The notes: generated by a model not told the origin, from the letters alone. Shown: positions 25,002 to 38,233, counted from the stretch's first letter. The stretch is DNA of 64,000 nucleotides from Polydactylus sextarius (GCA_016801845.1 CM028920.1:8953501-9017500); one strand, 5' to 3'. Translations and numbers: made by a program.

Positions 25002-28000
25002 GATAGATAGTACATTTTGATTTAACTGTCGATAAGTTCGTTAACAGACAGAAATGTGGTAAGACTGAAACCATGAAGGTACAAAAAAAAAAAAAAAATT
25101 GTAAGTGCTTTAGAACCAACAACTTACCAGGTGTAAAGGAAGAGTATTTCCATACTTGCTTAGATATTCAGGTCCTGGTATTCTTACTGTCATAATCTAT
25201 GATCCTGATTGCCATTTTGTCTAGAAATCAATGTGCTTCCAGACCCTTAAACTTTGACAACTTAGATATGCAGTATTATGATTGAAGTTGAAAGCAATGA
25301 TATAACTTGTATGTTTGCCTGAATCTGTTGTCGACTGGAGTTTGAGAGATTTGTTAAAGACGTAGTATCCCTTTTTAGGATAGATCCTAATATACAGTCA
25401 CTGCAAAAAGTAATGCTTGCCTGGCTTCATCTGATACGGGTTTTTGAAGGCCATCACACATATTTTCAGACCGAAGTTACTAATAGTATTACACAATATT
25501 GTTATATTTTACCATTACTATGTCTAAAAAAGAAAAAAATATATTAATAATAATTCAGTGTTGTCTGAAAATGTTTGAAACAGCATGCAGAACTTTGTTC
25601 CATCCAGTGACATCAGCTCCTTAATGTATAATGTCAACTTAACTTTTACTGTTGAAAAGTAGGGAAACTCTGGGATAGTCCATTCTTAAGTTGATTAAAG
25701 TCACAGAAATGAACAAACAAACAAACAAAAAATGTTTTGTGAGCATATAAAGGAGTCAAGATCGCTTGGCCTGGATTCGGTCCTCAAAGTTCATCTAAGT
25801 TCACGTCAGCAAACTTGACTATTGGGCTGTAATTTTTTGCTGGCATCACTTCTCACAGTGCACCGAAACTCATCTCATTAAACACACATCTAGGCTCACA
25901 TGCAAACACTGTAATTATAGACTGACTCCACGATGTGGATGTTACAATGTGCAGATAAAAGGTAATACTCCACCCATCCAAAAGGTTACACCATCCATCC
26001 ATCCCATATATCTGCAGTGAAATGCTTTTCTTTAACATTACAAGTTGACTCACAGTGGACGAGTGGTGTCACATAATCTCATATACCTCCACTTTCATTT
26101 TACCATGTATGATTATAGAAGTACTGTATTCCTTCATATTTGCTTTGTATCGTATGCAGACAGTTTTGAGGAATGTCATAACTGTGGTTCTGCTGAGTTT
26201 AAAGAATCATAATCCCATAGTTGTGGCTAACGCAAATCACCTAGGAGATTCTGACGCAAACATTGCTTAAATAAACAAAACAGGCAGATCTCGTAAGTGC
26301 CTCTATGAGGCCCCTTTAGGCTCTGATGTCAATTTAGGAGTTCATGCAAACTAGCTAGATTTAACTAGCTAAACCTTTGAAGCAATGCTTGATAGGTTGG
26401 TGGTTATTAATGAAAATGTACATATCTGTATCTACACATGTGAATACATTAAAGTCATATCAAATTAATTTATCTATGTATACTTTGTGAGTGTGGACAG
26501 GAGGTTTTGTCAACAGAGAGGTGTGTGGTGTCAAACAAACCTAACTATAACATTGGACCCATTATAGAACCTGTTATTTTGTTTACATATTATACACATT
26601 ATTTGTACTATTTTAATATCAGATAGTTATTTTTAAAGCATAATGTCTTTGATCAGTTGTAACTAGAACTTGTTTTTGGTTTGATATTGTTTGCGCTGGC
26701 AAGAACTGATCCTAGATGGTGTCAATGCACTGTGCTCTATTGAAAGTAAATGTACAGTTAATGTAAACTGTAATGAATCCTAATGTGGTGTTGCATTAAG
26801 AAGATGGTTAACCCAGCTTGTAATAGCCTCTAAATGAGTGCTGTATTAACTAATGCATTGCTTGGCACACTTAAGGTAAAACAACTGTCCCCATGTAGCA
26901 AAAGTGAAACTGGACTACTCCCTTAATTAGTGTGCTCACTAAAACAAGCCAACGCCTTCCACAAAAAATGGTATTTGTTTTCTTATTTACTGTTAGAATA
27001 ATGAGACCTGGAGCTTATGGCATGTCGATCTTTTAAAGACATCTTAAATCTCAAAGTACCTTGCAATATTTATGGATATACTCAATTTAATCCATCAATA
27101 CTACATGTATTTTTAGTTATATCACATAGTAATTTGGGAATAATAATAGTGTCCATGATCCAATGTGTCAGTTAATAATATGACTGACCTGCGTCAGTCA
27201 ATAAGCTGTTATAATTTACAGTATCAGCGCTCTGTGTAACAACACAAAGGCTGTTTTGGCATTGTTTCAGGAAGTTGCTGGTGCCAGAACAAAGACAGAC
27301 ACAAAAAAAAGACAACAGCAGTGTCTTACTATCCAATAATAGATGAAGTCTTTATACTTATACAGGAATTTATAAATCTGGCACCAAGTCTTCATTTGCT
27401 TATTTCTGATTTTGTGCCACCACATTTTGGAAACTACACAAGTTTTCTACCTGGCACCATAAAAATGTCGTGCTTATATCATCATCTATAGTTAGAGTGC
27501 AATAGTGGTGATTTAGGTAAATGGATGCTGCTTTTTCCTCCCAATTTTAGCAGTAGTTGCCTTCATGATTTTTTTATGACCAAATCAACAACATTTACTG
27601 TGCGACTGCATCTTTGCTTTTCTCTGGAGAAAACCGCAATTGTACAAAGGGATTTGAAAGAAGAAGAGAGTGAAGCGAAGATCAGATGGGAGCAGCTAAT
27701 GTGGCTACTTTAAAAGAGAATGTTTGTATTTTGGGTTGATGTGTGTTGGCGAGACCAGAGCAGAAGTTTAATCTCCCAGTGAATAATGCATGACGCCAGC
27801 ACATGTGATTCAAAAAAAAAGAAAACTGTTTGTCACAACTGTAGGAAAACTCACCTTATTGTTGCTGACAAGCATTTTCTTCAATTTGCACCTGTGTTTG
27901 TGTGATGCTTAGCTGAAAATGGAGGTTAAACTTCCTGAAACGGTGTCAGCCAAGTTAACGAGATGCTTCACAAAATATAAATTATATTTTTTAGGTGTGA

Positions 28001-28109
28001 AAACTTCCGCGAAACAGCGTTAACGCTGTATTTGTCCTCTGTCAAAAAATGTGTTTTTCCATGATGTATATGTATCAAATGGAAATGTACATATGAACAT
28101 ATGGACATG

Positions 28110-28135
28110 CACACACACACACACACACACACACA
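28110..28135. repeat. CA microsatellite
   Basis: About 13 CA units. Confidence 0.95.
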
Positions 28136-31100
28136 TTGGTTAATAATCAACACCCCCTATCACCTACTCTCGTTTGCTTTTTAATGCTTTGTACAAAATC
28201 CTCTCCTATAAAAGTTGATATGTATATTTGTTGAGGGTTGGAGCGAGTGGAGAGCACAGTGCTGGTCAGTTGGCTGGCAGCTTGTTTCATTCAGTCTGTT
28301 GTTTGTTTGTTCTAATATTGTCAGCCACAAGATTTTAATGTCACCATTTTCTTGACTTTACCACTCAACTGTACTAGAATTGTCATTACAGTTTATATTT
28401 ATGCACTTCATTCTGACATGCACAGTTAACCAGCAGTTTACAGGTAATGGTTAATCCCTGATTACTTCCCTATTGTACATAATGTTAGTGACACTATGTT
28501 AAGGAAATCAATGTAATTGGAAAAAGAAAAATCATCAGTTTACAGCAAAGATTGCTTTATATTAGTCAAGCACTTCTATAAACCAATCATACCCTTAGTC
28601 ATAATGTTACAAGTTTACTTAAGTTTGAGTCTCATTGATTGAACATGATTTCTTACAAATAATGTTTATTCTCTGTGAACTTATTATTAATGGCTTTCTG
28701 TTCTTGTCTTCACAGTGTTAAGTTTCTAGCATTCGCCTTCTCTCTAATGAGGAGTCAGTAACCGGTAAACACAAATTTGCGGCGGGAGCCACGTAAGCGA
28801 CAGGTGTGACGCGGATGGACAGTTTAAAGGAGATCTTTGGGGTGACAAGAGAGAGACCAGAGGTTAATCATGAATTAAAAAAAATCAAATGGTCTACTCC
28901 TCATGTTGTTACCAAAGCAGCCTCTTGGAACTCCGACCATACTTTTGACAACTGTCTGACTGACCGTTTTTTGTTTTTTTCCTCTTTTTTCGGCAAACTG
29001 ACTGAGCATTGCACTGACACACTTTTGGGAGATAAAGGACTCCTGATTACACATTCCAGATGACATCTCAATGACAACATTATACTCGCCATCCTGTATG
29101 ATGACCAACTCAGTACCATCTACAGTGCTGAAACAACTGCGCAACTTCACAAGTTTCTGAAAAAACAAACAGAAAAAAAACACTTGTCTTCACAGAGGAC
29201 TGAATGAACAATGTAGCATCTCTGCTAACATACTGTAGCATTTGTTGGCTGGGAAATAACTTGACTCAATCCATCAACAGTTTTGAAGAAAGAGGAATTT
29301 ATGCATTCAAAGGATCTTTTAGATGTCATTTTCCTCTCGGGTTCCTTTTCCAGTGAAGAAAAAAATATGGATCCACGGTACATGAGAGACAAAAGATTTG
29401 TTCTTACTCATTGACGCTGCATATTTTAAATATACTGAACACAAACAGTCCTGATGGAATAAATCACAAATGCACAGCGCCAAGCAACACCACCTTCATT
29501 CAAGTCCAGCACTTGTAAAGCATGTTTGCCACTGAACCTATGTCTTCCATTCACTTCTATCAGACTGAAACACTGCCCTCCTGACAGAGTACGGAGATAA
29601 TCAAAAACAACACATGAAGCACATGTAGCATCAGCTCAAACGCATCTCGTACAGCATTCAATGTAACTCATGTAGTGTACTCATCTGAAACATTCACCAT
29701 AACAACACGTTGGGGAAAAACTTATCTTTATCTCTCATGTACTGACTGTGGGCTTGTCCAAAAACATCCATGTGGGACACCAAAGGTCCTGTAGCATGTA
29801 CTTGCTGAACGACCTTCTGTAATGTATTGTAGTCTAGGTGAAATATTCCATTTAGGATGAGGTTTGTACTCGCCCTCTTACTGCCCATTGTCTATGTAGT
29901 ACAAAGTCATTCCTTTAAAAAGAACTTAGTGCTTTAACTGCCACTGAAATCCCATCCTCCATATGCACATTGAAATATTACAAGTGTTTTTCCCATTTTT
30001 GACTGACACAGTTCTCAGTCATGAGGGGAAAAAAAAGACTGACGCAAGGAGACAAAAATCCTAGAGACAATTGTCAGTCTTCAGTATCACCGCATATTGT
30101 TTTGGGGTAGATCACAATGGAAAGGACACCCCTACCACCACAAAGGCACTTTTTACATCACATAAAACTGCCCATTAGCTGGAAAATTATGTGTTATCAT
30201 TTTTTGAAAGGGACCAATCAGATAAATGTTCCCCCTCAACACAAAGGCCGACACTGCCAATTAGGCACAAGAATCCCCAGATACATACTGCCCCATCTCT
30301 CTCTTGTCCCTCTTGCTGCCAACGACTGCTTCAGTGGCAAGTCGATGTCAAGATATGGATGGCCCATCAGGGGAAAACCCTTAAGCAAAAGCAAAAAGGG
30401 GAGAAAAAAGAGAGAAGAAATGGACCAAGAGTAGAACAAGTGTGGAAGTGTACAAAGAGAACAAATCTATATTTTGATAAACAAATCAACCGTCCATGGT
30501 TTTGGAGAGAGTGGAGAAAGACCAGAAAAGAAGAAAGAAAGAAAAAAAAAATAAAGATGCAAATGTGAATAGAAAATTTGGCATCATGAAATGGAGTCAA
30601 AGTCCTTGAAAAAGACGGGAAGCAAATATTTTATCTCGATGGGTGGACGAAGGCGTTTTTTGAAAGACAGTGAGCAACGACAGACTCTTGCCTATGAAGA
30701 CACAAGGACGACAAAAGGATGGACGCTGAGATAAACAAATGAAAAAAAAAAAAAAGATAATGCATTTTTGTAACTTTGTTTACCAGCATGACTACTTTGC
30801 ATGACTGTCTTTTCTGCAAGCCCTTAGTTGAAGACAAGGGTGCTAGAGATACAAAAAAGAAAAAAAGTATATATAAAATGAATTAAAAAAATGTTATATG
30901 CAATTAATGTTTTAAAAAAGATTATAATGAAAGAGAAGAGCTATATTTTGTTTTGAAAAGTTAAAAAAAAATGTGAATATTGAAACATGTATGTTTGCAA
31001 AGTACACCCTGAACTATGTTTTGTTTGATGAAATCTCTCTGCTACTACTGCCCTACATTCCTCATCCTAGTGTTACTTTGCAATGCATTGAGCAGAATAG

Positions 31101-31232
31101 TTTCTAACCATTCGATCGACAGTGATCATTCAAAACTTTGCCAAATGATAGCGTTTGTGCAAAGAATGTCATGGTTCACGAAATTCCTGTTTTCTTTTTT
31201 TTTCCTCCTTGAATCATTTTTACAACTACCGT

Positions 31233-31258
31233 AGCAGCAGCAGCAACAGCAGCAGCAG
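31233..31258. repeat. CAG/CAA trinucleotide run
   Basis: About eight units, one being CAA, in the candidate non-coding exon. Confidence 0.9.
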
Positions 31259-31701
31259 TTTGACTAAAAAAAAGAAAAAACAGCTCTCCATACTGCAACT
31301 TGGACTGCTTGATTAGCACTCATAGTTTGCTTTTTAATTTTCCTTTGGCAATAATACAAGAGTTGTGACATGATTGTAGCAGGGCAAACGGAGAACCTCA
31401 AGAGTATCTTCAACGCCTCAGTGTTAAAGAGATTCGTAAAAAGCCTTGGATGTCCCATGGCAGGATTTTGCTGGGATAGGCAGTTCTGTTCCACTCCTAT
31501 ATAGAGACACTGGAATACAAGAAAAGATAATCCAATGAAGATCAATAGCAGAGATACTACACTGTAATGGCGAACAGTCGAGAGAGATTTCAGGTTTGCA
31601 TGGAGCCAACTGCCATTCCAAAGTTTGTGTGCGGTTTAAAGGACTCAGGTGTGTTAATGGTGTGTGTGGATGTAGGTGTTTTGCTATTTTCTTTCAAACA
31701 T

Positions 31702-31707
31702 AATAAA
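31702..31707 (+). terminator. AATAAA poly(A) signal candidate
   Basis: Canonical hexamer at the end of the candidate non-coding exon that starts at 28716. Its function depends on that exon being real. Confidence 0.3.
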
Positions 31708-32214
31708 TTCTAGTATATAGACAACGATAATGTGAACACCTCACAGTGATGTGTAAAAAAACGCATGCATTATGACTTGATAATCTCTCGAGGGGGAGAA
31801 CAGAGTCTTGACATATCCCCCTTTAGCCTCCTATCATTGTTTGTCATGAATCCAGTCCTGATAACTATGAACACTGTGCCGTGTCGTAGAGCAGAAATGT
31901 CTTCCTCCCAGAGGCAACTGAAAACTACTCACACTCACAGTGTCAGCATGAGTGTGCAAGGTAGCTCGTCTTCGTTTTTTGGTTGTTGTTTTTTTTTTTT
32001 CCTTTGTTTTTTTTAGATCAGGTCAGGTCTTTTGCAACCGTCATTACACATGGAGTTACCGTCATCCAGCTGGTTAGTTGGCAGCTCATTACAGCACAGT
32101 ACACAGTTATGTGAGCACCAATCAAAGAGACCCAGAGCTTCCAAAATGATGTCAGTGAAGTACTTTTAAGTGTTGAAAGAAAAGATGAGAGACACCAGTC
32201 CACAGAGAGGAGAT

Positions 32215-32215
<1 letters not shown>

Positions 32216-32252
<37 letters not shown>
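32216..32252. repeat. AT microsatellite
   Basis: About 18 AT units. Confidence 0.95.
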
Positions 32253-32257
<5 letters not shown>

Positions 32258-35075
32258 GGCATCTCATTGTTGAATGCTTTCCAAGCACCTCATCCTTGGT
32301 TTGGTATTCCAAGTGAGTTTCAGGCCCTGCTGGTTCAGGGCTCAGCTCAGGCAGCTGAATGGTCCTCCGTCCATTCCTAGTACATTGCAGTTGGAGGCTC
32401 ACCAGTATATGAGACTCAGTGGTGTAATGATGCAGAGTACAGAGACTACTCAAGAATTCTGTTGAGTTGGTTTTACAAAACGCTGGTTTTACAGGGTCTA
32501 GAACTTACTTTTGTCTATCAGCAAAAATGGTCCATGGGATTTTATTTTGGTCTGTTCTCTTTTTAAGATTCTTGATTTCAGGTCCAGTTTTAGAAGGCAT
32601 TAAGCAACTATGGAATTGATGGTCACAAGACGTTTATAAATATTTCAGATAAACTTCTAGCAGTGGTGTGCACACTTGCAAAAACTTTGTGCTTCACCCA
32701 GCTGTTTCTGTTTTTATGGCCAAGTACTGTCTTTTTCTTTCTTGTTTTTTCGCCATCTCCATTCTCTACATTGTGACTGCTCTGCCAATGCCAGGCTGAA
32801 AAAGATGTCTTTCTTTTTCTATTCTATTGCATAATACTGCCATTTGATTTAGTCATGTTGAACAGAATGAGTTACAATGTTGAGAGTGCTAAGTCTGTTT
32901 TATTTTCAACATTTTGGCGATCTGTTATACAATGTCAGAGATTTCCTGTGCAACACTCACATAACCAAAAGAACAAAAATGCTTTACATCGTAAGTAGGT
33001 GCCACTGTAACTAAACAACTACTATGTGTAGTAACAATATTGCGACATGTCCTCTCCAGGTCTATGGACGGTGTTATGTGGTCCTTAGATGACATGTCCC
33101 TAATGACATCCTTTGTATTTTCTTTATGTGCCTGTTTTCTGTTTGACGTGTTTTTGTTTTCAAATTTAGGACACTGTATGCAATCTGCACCACGAATGCC
33201 ACTGATTGACACTTACTGTATGCTCCCTGAGACACAGATGTTCTGTCATCAGTCCAGATGATTGCAACCACATGTGTAGTGGCTTTATGGCTTTCCATAG
33301 AGTGACTTGGCAATCAAACTATCCTGAAAAAGAAGAAGAAGAAAAAAAAGAATTTATTTTACAAAGTGATAAGACCAGAGTTGTTTTAGAGGAAATGTTA
33401 TCACACTGAATAGATTTTTCTAATATATTTAATATCTTATTTTAATTAGAAACAATGTGACACACCACAAAAGTCATACCGATCTACATACATCTAATAT
33501 TACAGATTAACATCATGCATTCACGTAAGCATTCCAAAGATAAAAAGATGTATGTTCATTTTACATGACATGAAATTGTATAAAACAGACTTAGGTACTA
33601 GTCCATTGTACTGCGGTCTTAGTAGGAGAGTGAATGAGGAGAAGAGGTGGTCACTGGAGCATCTGGTTGTGACTTATGCCGGATTTTATTTTTGAAATGT
33701 TGGAACACAAAGAACAACTCATCAAGAACTGTATAAAGTATATTTCAATGGAATGTTCATGATCTATCTTTTTATATTTTGAAGAGAAAAAAAAATAGAA
33801 ACATATCAATCAAATGTCATAATTGAACATATTTCTACTATTGAGACTTAAAATGTATGAATGTCAATATGATCTAATGTGAACCAATCTCCATAGCAGC
33901 TTGATTGAATAACTGATTAACAGTCATGAGATGCTTTTTCAGAATCATTAAAAATTGCTTAAAATCATTGAAATGAAATTAAAATAAATCAAAAGGTGAC
34001 ATCAACAATGTGTCGGTTTGTTGAAGGTTTATAACGGTTGATGAAACGTGAGCTCTATGTGCATACTGACGGATACTGTAGCATCCTGCTCCAACTGCCA
34101 CAGTTAACACTGTTCATCGGCCTGTCAGGAACACGATACCACAATATTGTGATTGATATAATCTGCTCTGAAGTAAGGAACACAATGAAAATCCAAAGTC
34201 TTCCAAGAAACTGAAGGATGACACATTAAATTTGTAACTGGAAGTTTAAGGACACAGTGTGATTGGGAGGCTGTCAACTTTCATTTTTAGCCATAGTCCG
34301 CTGCATTAAACTATTTCAAGCTTCTAAAATAAAGACTTATACAATAATGGTAATCTATAACTTTGAGGTCATCTGTAACTGTGTCGTGATATCTGAGAAT
34401 AGTGAGGTAATGGCAGTGATGTTTTCCTTGCACGGTATCAAATAACTGTAACTGTAACTTCTATTATCCCAGAAACCAGATACTGACATGAAATATATTT
34501 TTTAACTGAATAGATACAGAAGAAGAACAAGATCAAAATTCTAAAGAGATCTTTTTTTCGTTTTCTTTTCTTTGTTTGCAAAAATGGGAAAAACAGGATG
34601 TTGAGTAATTTTAACTGAAGTTTTAAAGTGAATCAGAACTAGCAGATTAGCCAAGCAGATGAGTCACTAACTACAACACCAATGCTAAAACACTTTAAAT
34701 CTTTAATTAGTGTCTCATTTGCAGTTGCATTGAGCATTTAATTTACTTTATTTATAAAAGATGGAAAATGGTTGAAATTCAGGGTAAATTTAGCTTCAAA
34801 ACAAAAACGACTTAAAAATCTATAAAATGACTAAATGATAGAAAAACATATATGAATCCACAGTGAAGGCACCGAACCTTGTGTTGGTGTAAGAACCACA
34901 TGACAAGAGGTATTGTTGTACGATGAGTCATCTGTTTTCTACCTATGGATACCGTCCTTGTCTGTTAAAAACGTTTCTGCTGCATTTGTGGTGGTTTTAC
35001 AGAACCATGTATGACTCTGTGACAGTATTATCTTAACTATATTTCTGATGCTCAACGCAAAGAAATTTTACTATA

Positions 35076-35120
35076 CCCCCCCCCCAAAAAAAAAAAAAAA
35101 AAAAAAGAAGAAGAAGAAGC
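35076..35120. repeat. C10-A21-GAA composite tract
   Basis: Ten C, then 21 A, then about four GAA units. Confidence 0.9.
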
Positions 35121-35363
35121 TCATTTTGTACTTTGTGTTGCTTCATACAGCCTGTACATTCACTGTCTGTGTTCCTAAAAAAAGGAGTGTTATCACTGCG
35201 TTTGTTCGAATCTTGATCGTCACATGCTTTTATTTTGCAAGTGATGCAGCCAGCAGCCCTGTGAGCAGTGGGTGTTTTTCTGTGACTGAAGGCAGCTATG
35301 AGGAAATGTCGGTGGAGGCCTCCGTCAGGTTTTCTTTTCCCTCCTCTGTGCCAAAGCATCACC

Positions 35364-35377
35364 TCCCTCTGGTGGTC
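35364..35377 (-). promoter_or_regulatory. CTCF-like motif (minus strand), one mismatch
   Basis: Read on the minus strand the sequence is CCACCAGAGGGAGG, which differs from the CTCF core pattern CCASYAGRKGGCRS at one position (A for C at position 12). A motif match only. Confidence 0.3.
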
Positions 35378-36097
35378 GTTTAGAGTAGTGTCTGCTTTAG
35401 TTGGATCAGGTGGATGAAAACCTGTGATTATTATTCTAACAGTACGTGTTCTTTATTGTTTGTCTGTCATTTATATTTTAACCACAAATGCAAAATAAAG
35501 GGAACAATTAGATATAGCAATAATATGAAAACAAAAAAGTATTACTATAAATGTAAGGTATTGTGCTATGCCATACACATCTATGACTTTGTTTAAAATC
35601 CTATATTCAAGGGCAAATTTAGCCTTTTTAAACCGGTCTTATATTCTTGTTTATTTGATTTTACAGGTACGTCTTCAAAGGCACACATCACATTACAACA
35701 ACCTGAATTATGTCTTAAGGTTGATTACAAATGTATTTTCCAGACATAATATCCACTAATCAAGAAAGATTCTTGTCTATTAATGTTCTATTAAAATCAA
35801 TTACATATAACTGATATTTAATCCTCCAAGGTTCAGGTGGTTTTTTTTTTTTTTTTTTTTTGAAGCATGTTGTGTGACACACAGCAATCCTGTGGGGATG
35901 AGCAACAGATTGAGAGACTAGCGGGGGCTGGTCATGATTTGGAAGCGATGGTAAAGAGACAAAGAGAAGCAGACAAAGGTCCAATTTTCTTTGCACTCAA
36001 AGCACCGCGGTCCTCGAAATGAGAGAGGGGGGTAAATGAGACAAAGGTAAAAGCTACAACTTTAGATTTTTACTATAATAATAAAAAATAATTATTG

Positions 36098-37255
36098 GTG
36101 GCCAAGCTGCGAAGCAGTGTAGCCACCATTGAGTTTCTACCTTTTCTTCTTCTTATTATTCATCCGCTCACTGGAGGTCTATGGCAGCCCATAGAACCGA
36201 CTGGTGAAAAGTTTTCTAATTTGGCACACTCATTCTGGTCAGTCTTAATATCAATTTCTGCAAATTTTAAGCCAGCAGCACGCACACTTTAGCGCCACCA
36301 ACTGCTCAAAGTTTCAGTCACGTTTATGCTTATAACTTTTGACTCGTGTGGTCGATTTTCACAAACTTGGTACCATTGGATTCCTTGGATCAAGGCGATT
36401 CCAACACATGACATCGCCTATGACGTCAAAATGCGTCATGAAAGATTTTCTGCCATCTTGGATTTCATCAAAAACTTTCAAAATGCTACTGCTCTCACAA
36501 ATTTTGTACAATCGGTCTGAAACTTGGCACAGATGATCTTCAGACCAACCTTCATAAAGATGGTATTCAGATTTTAATCGCAACAGCCAATCAAAATCAG
36601 CAGCAAAGCCGCCAAACAGGAAGTAACCTTGTATCTCTGCAACACCATTCATATCATTACCATATCATTTAAGATATTTTAATCAAACTTTATGGCCAGT
36701 CCCAGAACTCCATCCTGACTAACTAAAATCAATTTGGTGTCATTCGGCTACTAGGTGGCGCTATAATTAGCAAAAACGCGTTTTTGCTCATATCTCTTGA
36801 TCCGTTTGGAATTTTAACTCAATTGTCATGACTGCTGACACAGTGAACTGCCCCATCAATGTTCAGTGCAAATTTTTTACGAAATCATAAAAACTGGCCG
36901 CCATATTGGATTTCATCAAAAGTGAAACTTAACTCTTCACAGGACTCAAATTCTGTCCGATCGTTACAAAACTTGACATAGATGATCTTCAGACCGTGCC
37001 TGAAAAAAGCCTCACGTGATTTTATTTTTGTACCAAAGCATTTGTCTGCCACAGCCAATCGAAATCAGCTGCAAAGCTGCCAAACATGAAGTTTGCTGTT
37101 ATCTCAGCAAATCCTTAATCCCTCTTGATCAAACTCACTGTACAGACTAAGAATCAAGTCTTGAGTAAGCCCAATCAATTTGGTGCCATTTGGCCTCTAG
37201 GGGACGCTATACCTAGCAAAAAAGGCTTTTTTGCTTGTTTCTCTTGATGGCTTGA
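36098..37255. mobile_element. Unclassified teleost interspersed repeat with internal duplication
   Basis: The left end is a hairpin-like terminus (GGTGGCCAAGCTGCG...GTAGCCACC, 36098-36128) with outer 6-bp and inner 4-bp inverted arms. The body consists of modules repeated about 447 bp apart: GATGATCTTCAGACC at 36532 and 36981; CACAGCCAATC-type blocks near 36585 and 37050; AATTTGGTG followed by a GGCGCTATA-type block at 36731 and 37177. No transposase frame is visible, so it looks non-autonomous. The phrase families (ACTTGGCACAGATGATC, TAGGTGGCGCTATA) are, from memory, common in fish genomes. The right end is not clearly defined. Confidence 0.65.
36748..36761 (+). promoter_or_regulatory. CTCF-like motif carried by the repeat
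   Basis: CTACTAGGTGGCGC matches the CTCF core pattern at 13 of 14 positions. The homologous site in the second module (about 37194-37207) has decayed. Motif match only. Confidence 0.3.
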
Positions 37256-37983
37256 TGGCTTATTACTAAAAGCTTTCTATTAGGGAAAGGTAATGCAGTT
37301 AATGTGTGGTGTTGGCCTGAGCATATGACCCACAGTCTCATTCAATAATGTAACAAAACTGGATCTTTCTCAAACTAAGGGGCATATTTTTTCCTGGAAA
37401 CAGCATTTTGAAGAAGGTGCAGGTGTATTTTACTGACCAAATCTATGAAATGCTTCTATTTAAGCCCAGACTGATCATAACACACTAACAAAATGTAATG
37501 ATTTTCCTCTGTACTGAAAGAGCTAAAACTATCACGTAAAAACAGTTTAAACCTTTGTCATTTGTCCCTTCACTTCCTTTCCATTGTGTGTAAAATGCTT
37601 CATTAACTTATAAAATCATATTTATCTTTAACAAAAAGATGCATTACATTTTAATTTGATATCATTGTCACAAAAAATATTATGAACAAAATGAATAGAT
37701 TTTTTGTTGTGTTTTGGGAATATTACAGATGTTACAGAAGTTTTTATTGTCATGTAAATGTTTTAATTAAGAAATTAACAGTTATAACAGAAATTCAACA
37801 CATTCACAAAATGGATGACTTATCATCTTTATCATTTTCTTTTTATCTACCATAGTTAATTTCTCATAATTAAGTCCCCCCTCATATTGTGAGATCATCT
37901 TTGTTTGATCAAAAACAAAAATGATCAACTTTCAGACACAGAACTGACTTCACAGACTTATTTATTATTTGAAAAAAATCAAC

Positions 37984-38022
37984 TACAGTGAAACAAAGTC
38001 ATTCAGTGTTTGTTCAAAAACC
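37984..38022 (+). other. RSS-like motif (heptamer, 23-bp spacer, nonamer)
   Basis: TACAGTG (6/7 of CACAGTG) at 37984-37990, a spacer of exactly 23 bp, then TCAAAAACC (8/9 of ACAAAAACC) at 38014-38022. A weaker reading uses CAAAGTC at 37994-38000 with a 13-bp spacer and the same nonamer. No convincing V or J segment abuts it. Lying 0.3 kb from an Ig V pseudogene makes it worth recording, but it may be chance. Confidence 0.3.
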
Positions 38023-38209
38023 TCCTGCACTGTCACTGTCACTGTCAAGTAATATCCACTGAAAAATCGTGTTTTTCTACAAACAACAAAATTTACAGTT
38101 CATAGAATCTAGATTTGAGTTATTGATTAAGTTAATCATAAAAAATAAAGATTATTTTCTCCACATGACAAACACAGTGTCCTTGTTACAAAGACAATTT
38201 TAGTCAATC

Positions 38210-38233
38210 AGCAGAGAAATCATTTTCTCTGCT
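38210..38233. repeat. Perfect inverted repeat, 10-bp arms, 4-nt loop
   Basis: AGCAGAGAAA and TTTCTCTGCT flank TCAT, about 70 bp upstream of the Ig V pseudogene leader. Confidence 0.8.

Larger units (their letters stand above)
22439..28715. other. Intergenic or 3'-UTR sequence, no gene seen
   Basis: About 6.3 kb of AT-rich DNA. It contains an AAT run (22758-22782), a GC-rich palindrome with flanking repeats (23164-23196), a 25-nt A run (24522-24546) and a CA microsatellite (28110-28135). It may be a long KCNC3 3' UTR or an intron. No frame looks protein-coding. Confidence 0.55.
28716..31730 (+). other. Candidate non-coding terminal exon (possible KCNC3 3' UTR)
   Basis: A strong acceptor (ttcttgtcttcacag, ending 28715) opens onto a locally GC-richer segment. 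From there to an AATAAA at 31702-31707 the sequence has little of the simple repeat common nearby. Exon A of KCNC3 has a donor just after its stop codon, so a distal untranslated exon is expected; this is the best candidate I can see. It holds an imperfect CAG/CAA run at 31233-31258. There is no coding frame. The assignment is inference from position and composition only. Confidence 0.3.
31731..36097. other. Intergenic stretch, no gene seen
   Basis: About 4.4 kb. It includes an AT microsatellite (32216-32252), a C10-A21-GAA composite tract (35076-35120), a 21-nt T run (35841-35861) and, on the minus strand, a CTCF-like motif at 35364-35377. Open frames are short and have no recognisable domain. 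Confidence 0.6.

Noticed and set aside
30117..30568. Open frames of 105-125 codons on the plus strand
   Set aside because: Lys-rich, low-complexity ends, no homology recognised; the region is better explained as untranslated sequence.
36326..36652. Overlapping open frames on both strands
   Set aside because: They lie inside the interspersed repeat, with no domain and no start context.
37900..37983. Minus-strand J-segment-like string beside the 23-RSS-like motif
   Set aside because: F-x-x-stop-K-L-I-I is reminiscent of FGxGTKLI, but one codon is missing and the Phe is about 40 nt from the heptamer, too far for a normal J. Not called.
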